Assembly (NCBI RefSeq): GCF_014648815.1
Contig: NZ_BMRV01000002.1
Span: 558,001-622,000 of the forward strand
Origin: Streptomyces flaveolus
GTDB lineage: Bacteria; Actinomycetota; Actinomycetes; Streptomycetales; Streptomycetaceae
Reading direction: 5' to 3'
Length of the DNA: 64,000 bases
The notes under the pieces are model-generated. The model made no database searches. It had not been told where the DNA came from and worked only from the letters and a program-made list of their open reading frames with translations. A program made the translations under genes and the position numbers. Shown piece after piece: positions 48,921-57,964 of this stretch; the stretch's first letter is position 1, and each line of letters starts with the position of its first letter.

Positions 48921-50090
48921 TCACCCGGCGTCCGGTATCGGCAGCGGCCGTCTCTCGATCGCCGCCGCCATCACCTCCGGGAAGAGATCCGGCGTGCAGG
49001 CGAAGGCCGGGGTGTCCAGCGCGGCGAGCGCCGCCGCGTGCTCCCGGTCGTACGCGGGCGCCCCCTCGTCGGACAGGGCCAGCAGCGTCACGAACTGCAC
49101 CCCCGCCGCCTTCATCGCCGCGACCCGCTTGAGCATCTCGTCGCGGATGCCTCCCTCGTACAGGTCGCTGATCAGCACGACCACCGTCTCCGCGGGCCGG
49201 CTGATCTGCGACTGGCAGTAGGCCAGCGCCCGGTTGATGTCCGTGCCGCCGCCCAGCTGCACGCCGAAGAGCACGTCCACCGGATCGTCGAGCTGATCGG
49301 TGAGGTCGACGACCGCGGTGTCGAAGACGACCAGCCGGGTGTCGATCGACCGCATGGAGGCCAGTACCGCCCCGAACACGGAGGCGTGGACGACGGACGC
49401 CGCCATCGACCCCGACTGGTCGATGCAGAGGATGACCTCCTTCTTCACCGACCGCGACGCCCGCCCGTAGCCGACCAGCCGCTCCGGGACCACGGTCCGG
49501 TACTCGGGCAGGTAGTGCTTGAGGTTGGCCGCGATGGTGCGGTTCCAGTCGATGTCGTGGTGGCGGGGCCGGCCGATCCGTGCGCTGCGGTCGAGTGCGC
49601 CGGTGAGGGTGGCCCGGGTGCGGGTGGCGAGCCGCTTCTCCAGGTCCTCGACGACCTTGCGGACGACGGCCCGGGCCGTCTCCTTCGTCTCCTCCGGCAT
49701 CGCCTTGTTGAGGGACAGCAGCGTGCCGACGAGGTGGACGTCGGCCTCCACGGCCTCGAGCATCTCCGGCTCCAGCAGCAGGGAGGCGAGGCCCAGCCGG
49801 TCGATGGCGTCCCGCTGCATGACCTGGACCACGGAGGACGGGAAGTAGGTCCGTATGTCCCCCAGCCAGCGCGCCACGGACGGGGCGGAAGCCCCGAGCC
49901 CCGCCGAACGGTCCCGCCGCTCCCCCGGTCTGCCGCTCTTGCCGTAGAGCGCGGTGAGGGCCCCGTCCATCGCGGCGTCCCGTCCGGACAGCGCGCATCC
50001 GGTGCCGTCGGCCGTGTCACCGCCGAGCACGAGCCGCCACCGCCGCAACCGCTCCCCCGCCGGGTCCGTCCCGACACGCTCGGTCGTCAT
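48921..50090 (-). CDS. VWA-domain (CoxE-like) protein of the MoxR system
   Basis: 389 aa. The C-terminal von Willebrand A domain has a full MIDAS: CIDQSGSM with D224, S226, S228; later GGGTDINRAL and VVLISDLYEGG. The N-terminal ~210 residues are helical (VARWLGDIRTYFPSSVVQVM). VWA proteins of this type work with MoxR ATPases as assembly factors or chaperones. ATGA overlap with the DUF5682 gene (50087-50090); third gene of the MoxR-DUF5682-VWA operon. Confidence 0.88.
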   Translation of the reverse strand: MTTERVGTDPAGERLRRWRLVLGGDTADGTGCALSGRDAAMDGALTALYGKSGRPGERRDRSAGLGASAPSVARWLGDIRTYFPSSVVQVMQRDAIDRLGLASLLLEPEMLEAVEADVHLVGTLLSLNKAMPEETKETARAVVRKVVEDLEKRLATRTRATLTGALDRSARIGRPRHHDIDWNRTIAANLKHYLPEYRTVVPERLVGYGRASRSVKKEVILCIDQSGSMAASVVHASVFGAVLASMRSIDTRLVVFDTAVVDLTDQLDDPVDVLFGVQLGGGTDINRALAYCQSQISRPAETVVVLISDLYEGGIRDEMLKRVAAMKAAGVQFVTLLALSDEGAPAYDREHAAALAALDTPAFACTPDLFPEVMAAAIERRPLPIPDAG

Positions 50091-52498
50091 GCGTCCACCC
50101 CCACGAGATCGTCGTCCTCCGCCTCCAGGCCGAGCAGGAGGCGGACCACCGGCAGCACGGCGTCCGCGCGTGCGGTGTCGAGCACGGCGGAGAAGCCGGG
50201 TACGGCCGAGCCGGCCGTCGTCACGGCATCGCGCCCCTCCGGTCCGCGCCGGACCAGCTCACCGAGGGTGCGGCGCACCCCCGGTTCGTAGGCCGAGAAG
50301 GTGCGTCGCAGCAGCGGCAGCACGTCCGTGAACGCGTCCGCCGGTACGCCGGTCAGCCAGGCGTCGACCAGGGCGAGCAGCCGCTCGTCGTGGACGAGGA
50401 GCATCCCTCCCCCGGAGCCGCCTCCGACGAAGCCCTCGATCCAGGCCGCCGCGTCCGCCGGTGGTGTCCCCGGTGAGAGCACGAGCGCCATCTGCCGCGC
50501 CGCCTCGTCCGGCGCCAGAGCGCCGTCGTCCAGCAGGAGCCGTACGGCGCGGCCCCGGACGACGCCGGCCACGGTGTCCCGCGCGGACAGCGCCCGCAGC
50601 ACCACCTGCCAGCGGGGCCGCAGGTCGCCGTGGCCGGGTGCGGGGTCGTCGCCGAGCAGGCCCACCGCTCCGTGCACGGCGTCCACGTGACGCCGCATCT
50701 CCTCGGCGGCGTCGGCGTCCAGCGCGGCACAGGCCGCCGGGAGGCCGACGAAGACCCGCTCGGCGATCCCCGCGGCGACCTCGGTCAGCGCACCGGTGTC
50801 GGTGCCACGGACGTCGCCGTAGCGCAGCGCGCGGACGAGGGCGGGCAGGGCCTGGGCGAGGTGGCCGACGTCGGTGTCGAGCGCGGCCCGGTCGGTGAGG
50901 ACCCGCATCACCGTGGGGAGCGCGTCCGGCAGTCCGGCCGGCAGGCAGCGCTCGGCGAGCGCGGTGACCTCGGCGAGCCCTTGGGCGGTCACGGCGTCCG
51001 CCTCGGCCTTGGCGGTCGCGGCGGCGAGCACGGTCGTGCCCCACACCCCGGCCTCGGCCACCCGCACGGACAGCTCGGGCTCCCACCGCAGCCGCCAGGT
51101 CTCCCGGAACGTGCCCGTGCTGCCCCGCGAACCGGCCGGCTCACCCCATCCGATGCCGAGCAGCCGCAGCCGGTGCAGCAGTCTGCTCCGGCCGGCGTCG
51201 GTCTCCTTGCGCAGGTCGAGCTCCAGCTCCCGCTCCCGCGCCTCCGGTTTGAGCCGCAGCCGTCGCTGGATCCCCGCGAGGTCGCGCTGCAACGGCACCG
51301 CGGGCGCCCCCGCCGGCACCTTTCCCAGCACGTCCCCGACGACCAGCCGGTCGTGCACCAGGGCCAGCGGCACGTCCGAGCCCTCGCACATCACCGCCCG
51401 TACGGCGTCCGTCGTCTCGCTCAGCCCGGGCAGCGGGCGGCCGCGCATCACCGCGAGGGTCTCGGCCAGCCGTACCGCCTCGATGACGTGCGCCGAGGAG
51501 ACGGTCCGGCCCTCCTCCCGCAGCAGTCCGGCCACCCTGGTCAGCCAGCGTTCGACGGGCCGGTCGGGGGCACTGAACAGATGCCCGTACCAGCCGGGCG
51601 AGTCGATGCCCGCCCCGTATCCACTGGCCCGGGACAGCCGGCGGTGGGTCCAGGGCACCCAGGTCATGTCGGTCTTGGTCTTGGGCAGCCCCTTCAACAG
51701 GGCCCGGTCGGCGGCGACGGTGGTCCTGCGGCGCAGCGCGGGCACGTGCCAGGCCCCGCACACCACGGCCACGCCCGCCGCGAACTCGCGCCGCGCGGCC
51801 CGCACCTGGAGCCGCATGTACGCCTCCCGGACCAGGTCCCGGTCGCGCCCGCCGTCCCGCTCCGTCTCCCGCAGCGCCCCCATGGCCTCTTCCAGTGCGG
51901 TGAACGGCGCGAACGCGTCCCCCTCTCCGGCGCCCCGGTGCTCGACGACGTCCTCCCACCAGCGCTCCGGGTCGTCGTAGCCGGCGGCCTCCGCGAGCAC
52001 GGCCAGCGGATCGACCCGGACGTCGGCGCCGCCCTCCGGATGGCGCTCCTCCCCCGGGCCGATCTCCCCCGTGGCCCCTGCCTCCGGGCGCTGCTCCCCC
52101 TCCTCCGGGCTCGTGTCCGCCGACTCGCTCCCGGGGGCGTCCCACGCCAGCGTGTGGGTGGCCGGGAGGTCGATGAAGCGGGCCGGTACGTCGTGCTCCA
52201 GGGCCCAGCGGACGGCCACCCACTCCGGGGAGAACTCGGCGAGCGGCCAGAACACCGAGCGCCCGGGTTCGTCCACGGCATGGGCGAGCAGGGCGACCGG
52301 CGGCCGCATGTCCTCGTCGGCGGCCAGCGGAACGAGGGCGTCGGCCTCGGGCGGGCCCTCGATCAGCACGACCCCCGGCCGGGCGGCCTCCAGCGCCGCC
52401 CGGACCGCCCGCGCCGAACCGGGCCCGTGATGGCGCACGCCGAGCAGCAGCGGCCCGTCCCCGGGCTTCCACCCGGCTGCCCTGTCAGTGCCCGTCAC
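50087..52498 (-). CDS. DUF5682 large protein of the MoxR system
   Basis: 803 aa from GTG 52498 (GAGGGGGAC upstream). The N-terminal ~280 residues contain LLLGVRHHGPGSARAV, VVLIEGPPEADAL and VVCGAWHVPALRR. This set (xRH, EGP, GxxH) recalls TIKI/TraB/ChaN-type metal-dependent hydrolase folds; I infer rather than know that. The remaining 500 residues are long helical repeats ending LLGLEAEDDDLVGVDA. Family DUF5682 travels with MoxR/VWA genes. Confidence 0.82.
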   Translation of the reverse strand: MTGTDRAAGWKPGDGPLLLGVRHHGPGSARAVRAALEAARPGVVLIEGPPEADALVPLAADEDMRPPVALLAHAVDEPGRSVFWPLAEFSPEWVAVRWALEHDVPARFIDLPATHTLAWDAPGSESADTSPEEGEQRPEAGATGEIGPGEERHPEGGADVRVDPLAVLAEAAGYDDPERWWEDVVEHRGAGEGDAFAPFTALEEAMGALRETERDGGRDRDLVREAYMRLQVRAARREFAAGVAVVCGAWHVPALRRRTTVAADRALLKGLPKTKTDMTWVPWTHRRLSRASGYGAGIDSPGWYGHLFSAPDRPVERWLTRVAGLLREEGRTVSSAHVIEAVRLAETLAVMRGRPLPGLSETTDAVRAVMCEGSDVPLALVHDRLVVGDVLGKVPAGAPAVPLQRDLAGIQRRLRLKPEARERELELDLRKETDAGRSRLLHRLRLLGIGWGEPAGSRGSTGTFRETWRLRWEPELSVRVAEAGVWGTTVLAAATAKAEADAVTAQGLAEVTALAERCLPAGLPDALPTVMRVLTDRAALDTDVGHLAQALPALVRALRYGDVRGTDTGALTEVAAGIAERVFVGLPAACAALDADAAEEMRRHVDAVHGAVGLLGDDPAPGHGDLRPRWQVVLRALSARDTVAGVVRGRAVRLLLDDGALAPDEAARQMALVLSPGTPPADAAAWIEGFVGGGSGGGMLLVHDERLLALVDAWLTGVPADAFTDVLPLLRRTFSAYEPGVRRTLGELVRRGPEGRDAVTTAGSAVPGFSAVLDTARADAVLPVVRLLLGLEAEDDDLVGVDA

Positions 52499-52594
52499 GC
52501 CGTCCCCCTCGCCGCCTGGACCAGGACGAATCCCCGTCGTCCCCCGTCGGGCCGGTGACCGGAAGGGCCGCCCGCGACCGCGTCCGCACGCCGT

Positions 52595-53728
52595 TCACGC
52601 GCTCACCTCCCGGCAGGCCCGGTAGAAGTCCTTCCAGCCGTCGCGCTCCCGGACGACGGTCTCCAGGTACTCCTGCCAGATGACGCGGTCGGCCGCCGGG
52701 TCGCGGACGACGGCGCCGAGGATGCCGGCGGCGACGTCACCGGAGCGCAGCACTCCGTCGCCGAAGTGGGCGGCCAGCGCGAGGCCGCTGGTGACGACGG
52801 AGATGGCCTCGGCCGTCGACAGGGTGCCGCTGGGCGACTTCAGCTTGGTGCGCCCGTCGGCCGTCACCCCGTCGCGCAGCTCGCGGAAGACGGTGACGAC
52901 CCGTCGGATCTCGTCGATGCCGTCGGGTGCGGCCGGCAGGTCGAGGGACCGTCCGATCTGGTCGACACGGCGCGTGACGATGTCGACCTCCGCCTCGGCG
53001 CTCTCCGGCAGCGGCAGCACCACGGTGTTGAAGCGGCGGCGCAGGGCGCTGGACAGGTCGTTCACCCCCCGGTCGCGGTCGTTGGCGGTGGCGATCAGGT
53101 TGAAGCCGCGGACCGCCTGCACCTCCTGGCCCAGCTCCGGTATCGGCAGCGTCTTCTCCGACAGGATGGTGATGAGCGTGTCCTGCACATCGGCCGGAAT
53201 GCGGGTCAGTTCCTCGACCCGGGCGGTCATGCCCTCCGCCATGGCCCGCATGACCGGGCTGGGCACCAGGGCGTCGCGGCTGGGGCCGTGGGCGAGCAGC
53301 CGCGCGTAGTTCCAGCCGTAGCGGATGGCCTCCTCCGGAGTACCGGCCGTGCCCTGCACCAGCAGGGTCGAGTCGCCACTGACGGCGGCGGCGAGGTGCT
53401 CGGACACCCACGTCTTCGCGGTCCCGGGCACGCCGAGCAGGAGCAGCGCGCGGTCGGTGGCCAGGGTGGTGACGGCGACCTCCACGATGCGGCGCGGTCC
53501 CACGTACTTCGGGGTGATCACCGTGCCGTCGGGCAGCGTGCCGCCGAGCAGGTAGGTGGCGACGGCCCACGGCGACAGCTTCCAGCGGGCCGGGCGCGGG
53601 CGGTCGTCCTGCGCGGCCAGCGCGGCGAGTTCGGCCGCGAAAGCGTGCTCGGCGTGCGGCCGCAACGCCTCCGCGGCGGGCCCGTTCCGGGTCGGATCGA
53701 CGGGCGTCGGTTCTGCGGACACAGACAT
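52595..53728 (-). CDS. MoxR-family AAA+ ATPase
   Basis: 377 aa. Walker A GVPGTAKTW (residues 99-107). The usual DEINR Walker B motif is replaced by RVEELTRIPADVQDTLITI, so the first acid is Val. Sensor 1 is FNLIATANDRDRGVNDLS and arginine finger ALRRRF follows. ATG 53728 has GGAGGGGGA upstream; the frame runs on upstream without support. MoxR ATPases remodel partner proteins with VWA co-factors. First gene of the leftward operon, driven from the divergent promoter region at 53764-53796. Confidence 0.92.
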   Translation of the reverse strand: MSVSAEPTPVDPTRNGPAAEALRPHAEHAFAAELAALAAQDDRPRPARWKLSPWAVATYLLGGTLPDGTVITPKYVGPRRIVEVAVTTLATDRALLLLGVPGTAKTWVSEHLAAAVSGDSTLLVQGTAGTPEEAIRYGWNYARLLAHGPSRDALVPSPVMRAMAEGMTARVEELTRIPADVQDTLITILSEKTLPIPELGQEVQAVRGFNLIATANDRDRGVNDLSSALRRRFNTVVLPLPESAEAEVDIVTRRVDQIGRSLDLPAAPDGIDEIRRVVTVFRELRDGVTADGRTKLKSPSGTLSTAEAISVVTSGLALAAHFGDGVLRSGDVAAGILGAVVRDPAADRVIWQEYLETVVRERDGWKDFYRACREVSA

Positions 53729-53763
53729 GGCGGAGTCCCCCTCCAGCTCGGCCGGTTCGGTCT

Positions 53764-53793
53764 GGAACCAACCGTGCACCACGCCACTGACAA
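53764..53793 (-). promoter_or_regulatory. PafBC/RecA-NDp-like promoter of the MoxR operon
   Basis: Minus strand TTGTCAGTG (53793-53785), 8 bases, then CACGGT (53776-53771), against the consensus TTGTCRGTG-N8-TANNNT. One base of the -10 differs (C for T). Predicted start near 53764, with a 36-base leader to ATG 53728. Confidence 0.6.
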
Positions 53794-53852
53794 TCGCTCT
53801 GACCTGCACAAACGCCACGGCGAGAGCTTTCGCGGAGCCGATTGTCAGTGGC
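53783..53852. promoter_or_regulatory. 14-bp inverted repeat covering both divergent promoters
   Basis: GCCACTGACAATCG (53783-53796) and CGATTGTCAGTGGC (53839-53852) are exact reverse complements, 42 bases apart. Each arm supplies the TTGTCAGTG element of one promoter, so both operons should answer the same activator. Confidence 0.8.
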
Positions 53853-53864
53853 ACGATCTACCTT
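53842..53864 (+). promoter_or_regulatory. PafBC/RecA-NDp promoter of the SWIM-DUF5691 operon
   Basis: TTGTCAGTG (53842-53850), N8, TACCTT (53859-53864), an exact match to TTGTCRGTG-N8-TANNNT. Transcription should start at about 53870-53872, right at ATG 53872, so a leaderless mRNA is predicted. Confidence 0.8.
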
Positions 53865-53871
53865 CGAAGAC

Positions 53872-55233
53872 ATGACTCAGCAGGGGGTGCGCTGGACCGC
53901 GGACCAGGTGCTGGCACTGGCACCTGACGCCGCTTCGCGCAAAGCGGGAAGCAAACTCGGCGTGGCCGGGCCGTGGTCCGACACGGGGAGTTCCGACGAC
54001 GGGACGGTGTGGGGGCTGTGCAAGGGCAGTGGGAGCAAGCCGTACCAGACGGTCGTCGACGTCTCGGACGTGTCCGGACCGGCGTACACGTGCAGTTGTC
54101 CCAGCCGGAAGTTCCCGTGCAAGCACGCGCTCGGGCTGCTGCTTCTGTGGGCGGGCGACCCCGGCGCGGTGCCGCGGGCGGAGGCACCGGACTGGGCCGA
54201 GGGGTGGATCACGGGCAGACGCGAGCGCGCCAAGAAGAAGGCGGAAGCTGCGGAGGGCTCCTCCGATGCCGCGGGCGGGTCCGGTGATCCCGAGGCGGCG
54301 CGACGCCGGGCGGAGCGCCGGGCCGAGCGGGTCACCGCGGGCGCGACGGAGCTGGAGCAGCGCCTCGCGGACCTGCTGCGCGACGGCCTGGCCGGCGCGG
54401 AACAGGCCGGGTACGCGCTGTGGGAGGAGACCGCGGCCCGCATGGTCGACGCCCAGGCGCCGGGACTGGCGGCTCGCGCTCGCGAGTTGGGCGCGCTGCC
54501 GTCGTCGGGGCCCGGCTGGCCGGTCCGGCTGCTGGAGGAGTGCGCCCTGCTCCACCTCCTCGACCAGGGCTGGCTGCGTCGCGAGCGGCTCCCGGAGGCG
54601 CTGGCGGCGACGGTCCGGTCCCGCGTCGGCCTGCCGGCGTCGGCGGACGGTCCGCCGCTGCGGGACCGCTGGCTGGTCCTCGCCCAGTACGACACGGCGG
54701 ACGCGCGGCTGACGACCCGGCGTATCTGGCTGTACGGCGCCGAGTCGGAGCGCACGGCGCTGCTCCTCTCCTACGGGGCCGCCGGCCGGTCCCCGGAGCT
54801 CGCGCTTCCGGTGGGCCTGACGCTGGAGGCGGAGGTGTCCTTCTATCCGGGCGCGGTCGGGCAACGGGTCGCCCTCGGCGCACAGTTCGCCGCTCCCGCG
54901 GGGACGGAGACACGCCCACCGGGAGTGACGACCTCCCGTGCGGTCGTCCGCTACGGCGAGGCGCTCCGCGCCGATCCGTGGCTGGAGTCGGTCCCGGTGA
55001 CCCTGGGCCGGGTCGTGCCCGTACCGGACGGCGACTCCTGGCAGCTGGCGGACGCCGACGCGGACACGGCGCTGCCCCTCGCCCCGGCGGCCCGCAACCG
55101 CCCCGGCCTGTGGCGCCTGGTCGCCCTGGCGGGCGGCAGACCGGTCACGGTGTTCGGCGAGTGCGGCCACCGGGGCTTCACCCCGCTGACGGCCTGGCCC
55201 GGCGGACCGGGCCCGGCGGTGACGCTGTGCTGA
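53872..55233 (+). CDS. SWIM zinc-finger protein of the MoxR system
   Basis: 453 aa from ATG 53872. SWIM finger: CSCPSRKFPCKHALGLLLLW, with C74, C76, C83 and H85 (CxCx6CxH). A charged linker (RRERAKKKAEAAEG) and a ~300-residue helical and beta domain follow. Bacterial SWIM fingers bind DNA or protein partners and often pair with MoxR or helicase genes. Upstream TTG 53842 is part of the promoter. Followed by the DUF5691 gene after 23 bases. Confidence 0.88.
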   Translation: MTQQGVRWTADQVLALAPDAASRKAGSKLGVAGPWSDTGSSDDGTVWGLCKGSGSKPYQTVVDVSDVSGPAYTCSCPSRKFPCKHALGLLLLWAGDPGAVPRAEAPDWAEGWITGRRERAKKKAEAAEGSSDAAGGSGDPEAARRRAERRAERVTAGATELEQRLADLLRDGLAGAEQAGYALWEETAARMVDAQAPGLAARARELGALPSSGPGWPVRLLEECALLHLLDQGWLRRERLPEALAATVRSRVGLPASADGPPLRDRWLVLAQYDTADARLTTRRIWLYGAESERTALLLSYGAAGRSPELALPVGLTLEAEVSFYPGAVGQRVALGAQFAAPAGTETRPPGVTTSRAVVRYGEALRADPWLESVPVTLGRVVPVPDGDSWQLADADADTALPLAPAARNRPGLWRLVALAGGRPVTVFGECGHRGFTPLTAWPGGPGPAVTLC

Positions 55234-55256
55234 CACACCCCATGGAAGGGAACCGC

Positions 55257-56876
55257 ATGACCAGGACGCCCGCTCCCCAGGCGCCCCTGCCGGGCGCCTG
55301 GGAGGACCTCGTCACCTCGGCGCTGCTCGGCACGCAGCGGCGCACCCCCCGGGGCTGCGAGCCCGGCCGGGACGCACCGGCGGCGCTGCTGGACGCCGCG
55401 GCCGTGGAAACCGTCCGCAGACGCGCCGGACTGACCCCGGCCCGCGCGGCCCGGCGTCTGGAGCCGGCCCCCGACGACGACCGTCCACCGCTGCCGGCCG
55501 CGGCCGCCCGCCGGCTCACGATGCTCCTCACCGACCGCCCCGGAACGGGGGGCGGCGGGCGCAGAGGCACGGCACCCGACCTGATGGAGCTGCTGCCGCA
55601 GTGGCTGGCGACGGCGAACGCCCGCGGTTTCGCGGCGCCGCCCGAGGCGCTTCCGGCCCTGCTGGACGCGGCCCGGGGGCGCACGGACCTGCGCCCGGCG
55701 GCGCTGGCCTTCGCGGGGCCACGCGCCTTGTGGCTGGCCCGGCTGAACCCGGACTGGCGGTTCGCCCTGCGCACGACGCCGGGCAGCGGCAGCGCGCTGC
55801 CCGGCCCCGAGGCGACGGAGCGGATACGGCAGTTGTGGCAGGAGGGCCTGTTCGCCGAGCGCGTCGCCCTGCTGGCGTCCCTGCGCTCCCGTGATCCGGC
55901 CGCCGCCCGTGACCTGCTCGCCTCCACCTGGGCGACGGAGCGGGCCGAGGACCGGCTGATGTTCCTCGACTCCCTGCGGACGGGGCTGACGCCGGCGGAC
56001 GAGCCGTTCCTGGAGCAGGCGCTGGCCGACCGCAGCCGCAACGTACGGGCGACGGCGGCGGAGCTGCTGTCGGCGCTGCCGGAATCGGCGCTGGCCGCGC
56101 GGATGGCGGCGCGCGCCCTGTCGAGCGTGTCGCTGGACCGCGCCACGGACCGACCGGCGATCACCGTGGAGGCGCCGCACGAGTGCGACGCGGGCATGGA
56201 GCGGGACGGGGTCGTGCCCAAGCCGCCCGCGGGACGGGGCGAGCGGTCCTGGTGGTTCGGCCAGTTGGTGGAAGCGGCACCGCTCGGGGCCTGGCCGGCC
56301 CGGCTGGGCGGGCGCACACCGGAGGAGATCGTCGCGCTGCCCGTGAGGGACGACTGGCAGGGCGAACTGCACGCGGCGTGGTGCCGGGCGGCGGTACGGC
56401 AGCGGGACGCCGCGTGGGCGAGGGCGCTGCTGGGAGCGCCTACGGCGCCGGAGGCCGGCGGCCCCGGTGCGGTGTCGCTGGCCGAGCGGGCCAAGCTGCT
56501 CGGCACGCTGGGTGGTGACGAACGGGCCGAGTGGGTCGCCGGGTTCATCGCGACGCACGGTCTGTCGGAGGCGTTCCAGCTGCTCGGCATGTGCGGTGTG
56601 CCGTGGGCTCCGCCGCTCGGTCGTGCGGTGGTCGACGCGCTCAACATAGCGCGGGACGCCGGGAGTTACCCCTGGAGCTTCAGCGGGGTCATGGGCCTGG
56701 CCGAGCGCTGCCTCGATCCCTGTGAGGCGGGCCGCCTGGACGGGCTGCTGGCGATACCGGACGAACCGGAGGACGCGTCGCCGGGGGCGGGCGGGTACTG
56801 GGCGGAGGCGTTCCAGCGCCTGGTCACGACGCTGCGGCTGCGCGCGGCGATGACCGAGGAGTTGGGGGCGGTGTAG
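55257..56876 (+). CDS. DUF5691 protein of the MoxR system
   Basis: 539 aa. The N-terminal WEDLVTSALLGTQRRTPRG is the family's hallmark; then Ala/Leu/Arg-rich helical repeats resembling HEAT/ARM-like solenoids (LADRSRNVRATAAELLSALP). There are two Trp-rich blocks (SWWFGQLVEAAPLGAWPARL, LPVRDDWQGELHAAWCRAAV). Co-occurs with SWIM, MoxR and VWA genes; function unknown, probably a protein-binding scaffold. Start ATG 55257 with GGAAGG; an ATG at 55242 is possible. Confidence 0.83.
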   Translation: MTRTPAPQAPLPGAWEDLVTSALLGTQRRTPRGCEPGRDAPAALLDAAAVETVRRRAGLTPARAARRLEPAPDDDRPPLPAAAARRLTMLLTDRPGTGGGGRRGTAPDLMELLPQWLATANARGFAAPPEALPALLDAARGRTDLRPAALAFAGPRALWLARLNPDWRFALRTTPGSGSALPGPEATERIRQLWQEGLFAERVALLASLRSRDPAAARDLLASTWATERAEDRLMFLDSLRTGLTPADEPFLEQALADRSRNVRATAAELLSALPESALAARMAARALSSVSLDRATDRPAITVEAPHECDAGMERDGVVPKPPAGRGERSWWFGQLVEAAPLGAWPARLGGRTPEEIVALPVRDDWQGELHAAWCRAAVRQRDAAWARALLGAPTAPEAGGPGAVSLAERAKLLGTLGGDERAEWVAGFIATHGLSEAFQLLGMCGVPWAPPLGRAVVDALNIARDAGSYPWSFSGVMGLAERCLDPCEAGRLDGLLAIPDEPEDASPGAGGYWAEAFQRLVTTLRLRAAMTEELGAV

Positions 56877-57547
56877 GGGTGCGCGGCGCTGACGCCGGGC
56901 CGGTACAGCCGCGGGACACGTGGTCCGGCACACCCGACGGTGCCAGGGCCGCCGAGAACAGCGCACCGCCCGACGGCGGGCGTCCGTCCGCCTCGGCCCG
57001 GCGACGCGGGCGGCGACGAAGACGTACGCCGGCGCACCGCCCGGGGCGATGCGTGGATTCGGGCGCGTCGACCGACGTCACGGCCCGCAGCCCCCGCGCG
57101 AACGCCCCCGACCTGGTGCTCTGCCTGGGGCAGGGCGTCGAGGGAGTCGCCGAACACGCAGGGCGTTCGGGGGCGGTGAGGGCGCGCCGTCCATCACACC
57201 CGGCGGCACCCAAGCCCAGGGACGGACTCGCGGCCCGGCACCACCGCCCGCACCAAAGCCCGCGAGCGAGGAGCGCGGCCCGGACCTCCGCCCGCGCCAC
57301 GACCCGGGAGCCAGAAGCGCGGCCCGGGCCACCTGACACCGCCACGGCAGGAGGCGGGACATGCTGCGCTACGGGCCCGAGGGGGGGGTGACGCAGACGC
57401 TCAGTCCCGCCACCCGACGTGCCGTCACTTCAGCACGCGCCTCCGGGCGCCACCCTGGGGGGGCGTGCGCCGTGGCACCGAACGCCCGGCACCCGCACTG
57501 GCACCCGCGCCGGCCGCCGCACCCGACCCGCCGACCGAGCGGAGCCG
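56877..57547. other. 671-base region without a supported gene
   Basis: All reading frames here are low-complexity Arg/Pro/Ala chains with no start signal or domain. CGAACGCCC (57099-57107) and GGGCGTTCG (57161-57169) form a distant inverted repeat. I see no RNA gene. It may be decayed sequence or the 3' region of the DUF5691 transcript. Confidence 0.5.

Positions 57548-57964
<417 letters not shown>

Noticed and set aside
53842..53871. A start at TTG 53842 for the SWIM protein
   Set aside because: These bases form the TTGTCAGTG -35 element. The transcript starts only near 53871.
56879..57391. A 170-codon plus-strand reading frame after DUF5691
   Set aside because: Arg/Pro/Ala low complexity, no ribosome site, and several equally long frames overlap it.
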